Source: Muscardinus avellanarius
Lineage: Eukaryota; Chordata; Mammalia; Rodentia; Gliridae
Length of the DNA stretch: 64,000 nucleotides
NCBI GenBank assembly: GCA_963383645.1
Contig: OY726569.1
Coordinates: 29,544,599 to 29,608,598 of the forward strand
Direction: 5' to 3'
Shown: in pieces, positions 57,348 to 64,000 of the stretch
How the letters are laid out: each line of letters opens with the position of its first letter
How positions within the stretch are numbered: position 1 is the first letter of the stretch
Notes under the pieces: generated by a model
Told to the model about the DNA's origin: nothing
Seen by the model: the letters and a program-made list of their open reading frames with translations, nothing else
The model's database searches: none
Translations under genes and position numbers: made by a program

Positions 57348-57984
57348 CTATTGCCATGTCTCCACAGGCAAGTTGTTCACCTCAAAGATCTCCTGCACCG
57401 ACTGGCCAAAGTGGCTGTAGGTTAGGCGCAGCTTTAGCCGCACGGGGGCCTAGGAATAAGAGAGGACAGGGCTAGTGCCCAAGACTTCTCCATCCCTGGG
57501 TCTTGTCCAAGGGGGCCTAGCACTCACCTTATTAGGATTGAGGATTCTGAAGACCTGGGTGATGGGGAGGCCACCCTGAGCTGGAACTGTGTCCCCACTA
57601 GGGGCCTGCAGCTGCAGCTGGAAACTCTGAATGATGGAGGTTCGGGCAGAGTACAGTGAGGCAGCTGGCTGCGCCCAGGCAGCCTCCCACCCAGTGTTCC
57701 AAACCCTCTCCCCGTCACTCCCCAAGTGTCCACCCTAGTTACTCCCCGCCCCTCCTGTCTCCCGCCTACCTTCTCCATGGCCTTTTATCTTGGAGTGCTT
57801 GAACCCTGGGATTTACAAACCTTGGGCACAGCTGCCTGGCAGATGAAGTGGGTGACATCACCCCCAGAGAAGTTGGTGGTGGTGACAGTGATTAAGAGCA
57901 AAGCAGGAGTCCCAGGGGGTCGCATGAAAGACAAATTCAGCTGGACTCCCTCACGCTCAAACACTTTGAGATTCGGGATGGGTG
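57348..57984 (-). CDS. AP1G2: AP1G2 gamma-ear (GAE) domain exons
   Basis: Three exons (57984-57821, 57626-57528 and 57449-57348) encode the C-terminal immunoglobulin-like ear, from [20 protein letters not shown] to [16 protein letters not shown]. In the family, this domain recruits accessory proteins through short acidic-aromatic motifs. Confidence 0.93.
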
Positions 57985-58475
57985 CTAGAGTAGGGAAAGA
58001 GGCAGCTCGATGTGCTGGCTTGAGATAACACATTCATTCATTCAACAAAAATGGAGTGAGCACTATTGGCCCTGCACTGCTGAGATGCTAGTAGACAAGC
58101 TGAGGTTGGCACTCAGTCATTAGAGAGGAGAGACACTATAACAGAAAATAAGAGAAGCCAGGCGTGGTGGCTCACGCTTGTAATCCCAGCATTTGGGAGG
58201 CTGAGACGGGGGTCGCAGTTCGCGGACAGCCTCAGCAACTCAGTGAGACCCCGTTTCAAAATAAAGAATAAAAGCCGGGCATGGTGGTGCTTGTAACCCC
58301 TTCGCTTGGGAGGCTGAGACAGGAGGATCTCACAGGTTCTTAGCCAGCCTCAGCTACTTAGTGAGGCTCTCAGCAACTTAGTGAAACCCTGTTTACAAAG
58401 TATAAAAAAAAATAGGTCTGGGAGTATAGCCCAGAGGTAGAAAAGCCCCCTGGGTTTCACTTCCAGTAACCACCA

Positions 58476-58514
<39 letters not shown>

Positions 58515-60642
58515 GGCTTGGGGGTGTAGCTCAGAGGCAGAATGCCCCTGGGTCCCATCCTCAGTACCACACAAAAAAAGTAAGAATCAGACTGTGATGG
58601 GTGCTTTGTGTGAAACAAGCCAGAATAACCGTGAAGAACAAACTTAAAAAGGAGTGGTAGGGGAAGGCATCTGACATTTCAGCTGAAGCCTGAAGAGCCA
58701 GGATGAGCCAGGCATTTGATGTGCTGGGGAAAGAACATTCCACGTCAAGAGCACGAAATGCCAAGGCTTGGTGTGGGAGGATTTAAGCTGAGGGGCCAGT
58801 GGAGTGGGTAGTGGGGAAGTGGGGTGTGAGAGAGTGGGAGGAAGCAGGGCCCTGCAACGCAGGGTACAAAGTCTAGAACAAAAGGAAGACACTGAAAGTG
58901 ACCAGGAGGGGACTCTCATGACTGAATGAACCCTTTTACCTACCAAGATGAGGCTGGGACAGGGGAGACAGGAGGGAAGGGTTGCCTGAGCCCCAGGCCT
59001 TGGCTCAGGAGAAATGGCACATTTCCAGCTACTTTCTCTAAGATGTTTCTCCTTCGCTGAGGCTTACCTGGCGGTGGAGGTGCACAGGGAACGTCTAGAA
59101 GGTGAACTAAGGCACCTCCTGGGGAGGGACCCAGCGGGGGAGGATGCTGGGTGTCCCCCGAAGTGCCATCCAGGAGGTCTAGCAGATCCAAGAGCTTGGA
59201 GGCCTGGGGAGGGGCAGCAGCGTCAGGGCTAGACATGGAAGCCCACACTAGGCCTCACCAGGCTCCCAGCCCTCACCTGGGGCTCGGCGGGGGCAGGGGC
59301 TGCGGCTGCTGGAGGCTGGGGGGCTTCTTTGCTTTCTTTTACTTCTTCATCAACCTGAGGGCCACCTCGATCCACAAGAGGCATCTTTTCAAGGATAGCA
59401 GCCCTGAAAGGGTGGAATGCAGGTGTTTCTCTGGACCCTCTGCTTCTCAAGAGGCATCTGGGATGAGGGCTAAGGGCATGGAGAGTCCTGGATACATGGT
59501 GGGTCAGCAGTACTCTTCTGACCTAAGATGGCATGCTGGGTTTCATATGAGCAAGGAGGGTTGGGAGCCAGCTTAGCCTCAAAGATTGTGAGTGGGAGGC
59601 TCCCCAAGTGGATGAGGAAGGACACACGGACTGTTGAGACCCTTGGACCCAGAAGGGGGCACTTGGGAAAGGGCAGAGGTTTGGGTCCCCCGCGGTGGCA
59701 CATTGCTAGGCGCACCTCATGTGGTCATACTTCCGGAAGAGCGTGTTATACTCCACAGCGCGCTGCTGCAGCTCCACATCCAGGCAGCTCCCGTAGATGG
59801 ACACTATCTGGCGGATGCGGCTGGGCCACAGAGTGGTGTGAGTGGCAGAGGCAGTGGGCCCTGCCCTTGCACTCCTGCATGTGGCAGGGCAGGGAGTGTC
59901 CTGCAGAGCCAGGAGACGCCCAAAAGACCCTCCTGGCTCTAAAGCAAGGTCCCGAAGACTGGGGGCCTAGGACCAGCAGGGGGAATGGCATGTGCGCCGG
60001 AGAGTCTAACACTGCCGGAGCAGTGAAGGGACATTTTCCCAAGGGCTGGGACTCTTCTTACTTGTTGTCCCCGCGGAGCCGGGTGCTGAGCTTCATGAGT
60101 GCTGTGAGGGCGTAGCCTCTGGTGGCTGGCAGGGACATTTGGGACTGCAGCACCTTTTCCAGGAGTGCCAACACCTCCTCTTCTTCCACCTTCGGGTGTG
60201 GACAACAGTAGTAAGCCCAGGTTCAGCCCTGCCTCCCTCGGTGTACCCCTCTTGTAGAGCTCACCTGAAGGGGTTCAGCTTCCTCACCACCCTCCTCCAG
60301 CAGGAGGTCCCCGTACTCTCCAATGCACCAGGCTGCCACCTGCACCAGAGGCTGCTGTGTGGGAGAAGAACCACCACTGGGCCAGCGCCTGGGGTTCCCT
60401 CTTCTCTTCCACACCCTGAAACATCCACTTAGGCAGTGCAAAGATGGAAGTGGGGGGGTGGGTAGAAGGGGCAAAGGAAAATTGGTTAGCAGGTTCTGTC
60501 CTGGGCTCCTACTGCCATCTGGTGGTCAAATGTCAGAATGACATGGCCTAACCACATGTGGAACTGCAAGGAGGGTCCCACCCTGGAAGGGGGGGGGGGG
60601 AGTGTGTATATGTGTCTGTGTGTCCCACCCAGGAAGAGGGAT

Positions 60643-60705
<63 letters not shown>

Positions 60706-63700
60706 GAGGGTTCTGTCCCACTCAAGATTTAAAAAGGGGGATTATAGATACTGGCTGACACCTAATAATTCAGCACTCAAAGTATTAAGTCTAACACACA
60801 AAGCTTTGATCTAGCTCATCTGATTCTCAAGACCACAGTGTAGGAGGAAGCTGAGTATGTGGTGCCTAAAGGGAGTTACATTTGTCATCTGGGGTTACAC
60901 AGCCAGAGTCAGGATAGAAGCCCAGGTGTTCTAACCAAACGGCAGGTTCGTCCTTGAAGGTCTCCTGCCTTAAGTAGAAAGCTATGAGCCTGAGGGGAAA
61001 ACAGTCCAGTGTAGGAAGGAGGCCTGGGAGGGCTGGGGAGCGGGTACAGCCCTGGGCCTGCAGAGGGTGGTGGTACCTGGGAAATATCCTCTGCCAGGGC
61101 ACTGTAGAGGCGGCGCACAGAGTAGGCGTGGAGCTCCTGGGCTCCCCCAATCAGCTGGGTCAGGTTGGCCACTGCGTCATCCCGCACGTGGGCACCTGCC
61201 TGGAGAGGGGTGGGCATGGCCAAGTTAGGGTGGTGAACTCTGCCCATGCCTGCCCAGCTCTCTGACTGCCCCCGGCTCACCGCTGTCAGCACGTGAAGGA
61301 TGGTGTCTATGTGCCACCGCTTAGTTGGAGCAAACCTAGGGGACATGGCTCATCAGTCCTGACACCATCCCTTCCTGACTGCACCCTCTGTGCCTCCTGG
61401 ACATCTATCACCTCACCTTTCTGCAGCTAGCAGGATGCCCGAGGCACAATCTGCCCGCAGATCATGGGGGCAGGACTCCAGAAAGGCCTGCAGCTCCTGC
61501 ATCATGGCCCGCACGTTGGAGCTATTCACCAGAGCCAAGCTCAGTTCCAGGGCCCGCCTGCAGGAGAAGGGTGTCCATGCAGGTAGCCCAGACACCCACC
61601 CCATGCCACCACTCAGCCTTCGTACTCCAGCTGCTCTGAGCTGGTTTGGGTCTTGGCCACTAGGCCCCGCGTCCTCTGCCCTGTCCTCTCGTCCCCTCTA
61701 TCTCTGCTCACCGGCTGAGGGAGGCGTCCGTTTCCTGCAGACATTCCACCACAGTGGGCCGATGCCGCTGCACAGCACTGTGATCAGACTGCACCAGCCG
61801 CAGTAGCGATGTCAGGGCCACATACCTGCTCAGGGTGAGAGCGGCCCTATCGTACCATGACCATGAGCCCTGACACCCCATCCTGCCCTGAGAGTGGGGG
61901 TAAAAGGCAGGTGGGTCAGGAGGTTCTCAAGGGAGGAGTGCAGAGAGCCAGGGGCTCCTAGGCACAGCACAGCCAGACACCAGGATCTATTACCTAATGT
62001 TCTTGTCAGTGTTGAGTAGGAAACGGCCAAGAATGTTGACAGCTAGAACCTATGGGAGGCAGAAGGTGGGAACACTCAGAGAAGTAACAACCAGCTATCC
62101 AGAAGCAGGGACCAAATACCAAAGCTGGGTGTGGTGGGGAACGCTTGTAATCCCAGTCCTTGGGAGGCTAAGAAAGGAGGATCATGGTTCGCGGACAGCC
62201 TCAGCTACTTAGTGAGGCTCTTTACAACTCAGTGAGACCCTGTTTCAAAATAAAGAGTAAAAAACAGGGCTGGGGGTGTAACCAAGGTAGAATGCCCCTG
62301 GGTTCCATAAAAAAAGCAGGGATCACATGGCACAGGATGGCAGGTGTAGGGAGAAGCCAGAGGACAGGGCCTGTCTGCCTGGCAAGGGTGGGGTAGGACA
62401 GCACAGGAGATGATACCCGGAGGCCTGCTGCGGAGCGGATGTCCATGATAGTGAGCACAGTCTCAAACAGGACCGCGTTGCCTGCGTTTCGACTGGTGTC
62501 TGTGTTGGTGGCTACCTGAGCAGATGGAAAGGAGATGCATCTGCACAGAGCTCTGTCTTCACTCGGTCTCTGGAAGGTCCCCGCCATGCCCCCGTCCATC
62601 CTTTAACCATCCAACGGTTTCTCCAGCCCCACTACGTGTCGGGGCAACAGCACGTAGCCAACTGTGTCTCTCTTTGTGGTGTCCACTGGCTGGGGGGGGT
62701 GGGGTGCCCACACTGTTGCTGCATATGAGTGGTCACGTGGGGGGACCCCAGGGTGGGGCCCCTGCAGCAGCACACCTATGCCATGTCCCCAAGCCCCACC
62801 TGGGCCAGCAGGTCATTCATGGTCTCGCTGCTGTCCTCGTGGTTCCGGCCCAGGATCCGAAGCAGACGAAGGATATGGACCTGGGGTTAAAGGTTAAAGG
62901 TTAAAGGGTGGAGGGGTTCACAAGTAAGGAGTGTGGCGTTGAGGAGAAAACCCAGCCCAGCATCGTGGGGTTCTGGCTAGCCCCTAAGAGTCTCCTGCCC
63001 CTCCTCTCACCTCCCCGAGCCCTGGGAGGGGGTCAGAGGTGTGTGAGCCAGGGGACTTCAGTCAGGCTTTCTTATTGTTACCAAACTGGATTTTCTAACC
63101 TTCAGGTCCCCCTCTCCCCCACCAGCCCTGGGATAACCAGGGCAATGCTGAGCCTGCCACCCTCCTGCCCAAGACACTGACTGAGCCAGTGTTCTCTAGG
63201 AGGTGGCCCTGACTTTGGCCTTACTCTAAGTCTTCTCTGTCCCAGGGATAGTGCAGGGAAAGGCCAGCCCACCTGTAGGAAGGGGTCGCTGACTCCAGCT
63301 ACGCTGTGCTCTGTGGAGCACCCTGTCATCACCAGAGTGCGGAGGATCTGCACCAGCTGGGGTACCACCTAGAGGGAGGGCTCAGCTTGTCAGGCATTCC
63401 TTCTCTTACTCTCGACCTTAGGCCCCATTCCTCCTCACCCTGTCCCTCTCTGCCAGGCCCAGGGCCTGCCCCTTCGCCAGCCCACCTTTCGAAAGTGCCT
63501 GAGGGCTGCAGGGCTTCGTTCGCAGAGTTCCATGATGAGGGTGACGGTGCCCAGCAGGATGCCTGGGGTCAGGGTGGGGAGGTGAGTGGCGGGCCAGGGC
63601 TCGGGAGAGTCTACTGCGTGCATGTTCGCGCGTGTGCTACCCTTGTTCTATGACTGATGTTTCTGCCCTGTGTTTTTACTTCTGTTCCTAGCCAGGTCTG

Positions 63701-64000
63701 AAGCCGAGGCTGGGGAGCCCCGTGGCCTTACCATGGTGGCGCTCGTGAAGCAGCTTGACACAAGGTGGGAGAAAGGTGTTGGTGAGGTCGGGGACCTTCC
63801 GGATCATGTGCACTGCAGTCAGAATAGCCTGCGGAGGTCAGGGGCCTCAGGCACAGCAGGCAGCCACCAAGACGGAACCCCCACCTCTACCACATGGCAG
63901 ACAAAGGGTCAGTTTCGGGAGAGGTAAATGGGCAGAACTCAGCATCTCACCTTCTTGCGCACATAGGGACTGGGCTGCAGGAGCAGCTTCTCCACCTCTG
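57348..64000 (-). CDS. AP1G2: AP-1 complex gamma-2 adaptin subunit (3' part, 19 coding exons)
   Basis: This is a large subunit of an AP-1 type clathrin adaptor, working on trans-Golgi and endosome membranes. Visible coding exons, 5' to 3', are 64000-63951 (cut by the window edge), 63828-63732, 63562-63486, 63368-63273, 62880-62800, 62515-62417, 62049-61994, 61825-61712, 61557-61417, 61335-61281, 61199-61077, 60354-60265, 60189-60062, 59820-59716, 59403-59277, 59203-59068, 57984-57821, 57626-57528 and 57449-57348. All have GT-AG borders and matching phases. They encode the last 645 residues, ending NNLPVETWQ and TAG. Against a remembered human length of 785, about 140 N-terminal residues lie outside. 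Identity as gamma-2 rather than gamma-1 rests on the hinge and ear sequence and on the THTPA neighbour. Confidence 0.95.
58020..58930. repeat. L2-like fragments and SINEs in an AP1G2 intron
   Basis: In the intron 57985-59067, an L2-like piece lies at 58020-58150 (cattcattcattcaacaaaaatgg... ctgagatgc). Plus-strand SINE halves lie at 58155-58275, 58275-58475 and 58513-58570, with a (TAAA)n tail array at 58475-58513. A second L2-like stretch lies at 58585-58930 (ggggaaggcatctgacatttcagctgaagcctga). Confidence 0.7.
59068..59403 (-). CDS. AP1G2: AP1G2 hinge exons with clathrin-box-like repeats
   Basis: Two exons (59277-59403 and 59068-59203) encode the flexible hinge: an acidic, Ala/Pro-rich part, then LLDLLDLLD directly after the splice junction, then a Gly/Pro-rich linker with HLLD before the ear. 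Overlapping LLDLL units resemble clathrin-box motifs (L-hydrophobic-x-hydrophobic-acidic). Confidence 0.88.
59404..59715. other. AP1G2 intron before the hinge exons
   Basis: A unique intron of 312 bases with a CACCCTTTCAG acceptor; nothing else seen. Confidence 0.6.
59716..64000 (-). CDS. AP1G2: AP1G2 trunk exons (alpha-helical solenoid)
   Basis: Exons from 63951-64000 down to 59716-59820 encode the adaptin N-terminal trunk repeats. Recognisable blocks include [81 protein letters not shown] and [20 protein letters not shown]. These are typical of gamma adaptins, where the trunk packs with the beta, mu and sigma subunits. Introns are short (about 80-400 bases), except the one at 60355-61076, which holds a (GT)n array and a MIR copy. 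Confidence 0.93.
60651..60930. repeat. (GT)n array and MIR fragment in an AP1G2 intron
   Basis: A (GT)n array of about 27 units at 60651-60704 follows a run of ten G residues (about 60592-60601). A reverse-oriented MIR-like stretch lies at about 60751-60930 (gattctcaagaccacagtgtaggaggaag, ggttacacagccagagtcagg). Confidence 0.75.
62120..62310 (+). repeat. B1-dID SINE in an AP1G2 intron
   Basis: This is a plus-strand composite from gctgggtgtggtggggaacgcttgtaatcc to gaatgcccctgggttcc, with a shortened A tail. Confidence 0.85.
62884..62907 (+). repeat. Short (GGTTAAA)3 tandem repeat
   Basis: Three GGTTAAA units lie a few bases outside the acceptor of the exon 62880-62800. On the coding strand they form part of its T/C-rich acceptor tract (TTTAACC units). 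Confidence 0.85.
62903..63270. other. AP1G2 intron 62881-63272
   Basis: Unique intron sequence apart from the tandem repeat at its exon-proximal end. Confidence 0.6.

Overview
The window is mammalian nuclear DNA from a rodent. It holds three genes whose order and orientation match the human chromosome 14q11.2 interval: ZFHX2 (minus strand), THTPA (plus strand) and AP1G2 (minus strand, 5' end beyond the window). The rodent call rests on the dispersed repeats. Most are two-part SINEs with a 7SL-derived B1-like left half and a tRNA-derived ID-like right half that lacks the middle of a normal ID. This is the layout of B1-dID, a family described from dormice, squirrels and some other rodent families. 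A dormouse or squirrel is therefore likely, but I cannot fix the species.

Layout. 1-14.4 kb is intergenic: a SINE-packed start (75-3.9 kb), a repeat-poor block (3.9-8.2 kb) with a homeodomain-site cluster and a long AT-rich hairpin, then alternating SINEs and unique sequence. 14.4-28.1 kb carries all nine coding exons of ZFHX2. Their splice phases join without conflict into a predicted 2574-residue protein with three homeodomains and many C2H2 zinc fingers. 28.1-50.1 kb is the long first intron: SINE-dense to 32.9 kb and again at 35.7-43.8 kb, but repeat-poor at 33.0-34.8 and 44.0-49.4 kb, where candidate regulatory elements lie. 50.0-51.1 kb is a CpG island, the probable ZFHX2 promoter.

THTPA (53.2-57.2 kb) starts from a second CpG-rich promoter and encodes a complete 224-residue thiamine triphosphatase in two coding exons. 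AP1G2 (57.2 kb to the window end) converges on it tail to tail. Nineteen AP1G2 coding exons are visible, covering the last 645 residues of the AP-1 gamma-2 subunit: most of the trunk, the hinge and the ear.

The three products are unrelated: a neuronal transcription factor, a small cytosolic phosphatase and a vesicle-coat subunit. The linkage is ordinary conserved synteny, not an operon. I found no evidence of a new coding system. The most interesting signals are non-coding: matching ZNF143-type sites at both CpG promoters, an intact RFX X-box between two CRE-like sites, an octamer beside a 14-bp homeodomain palindrome, TAATTA clusters, and the hairpin at 5 kb. All exon boundaries were placed by eye from reading frame, GT-AG sites and remembered similarity to the human proteins. 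No alignment was run.
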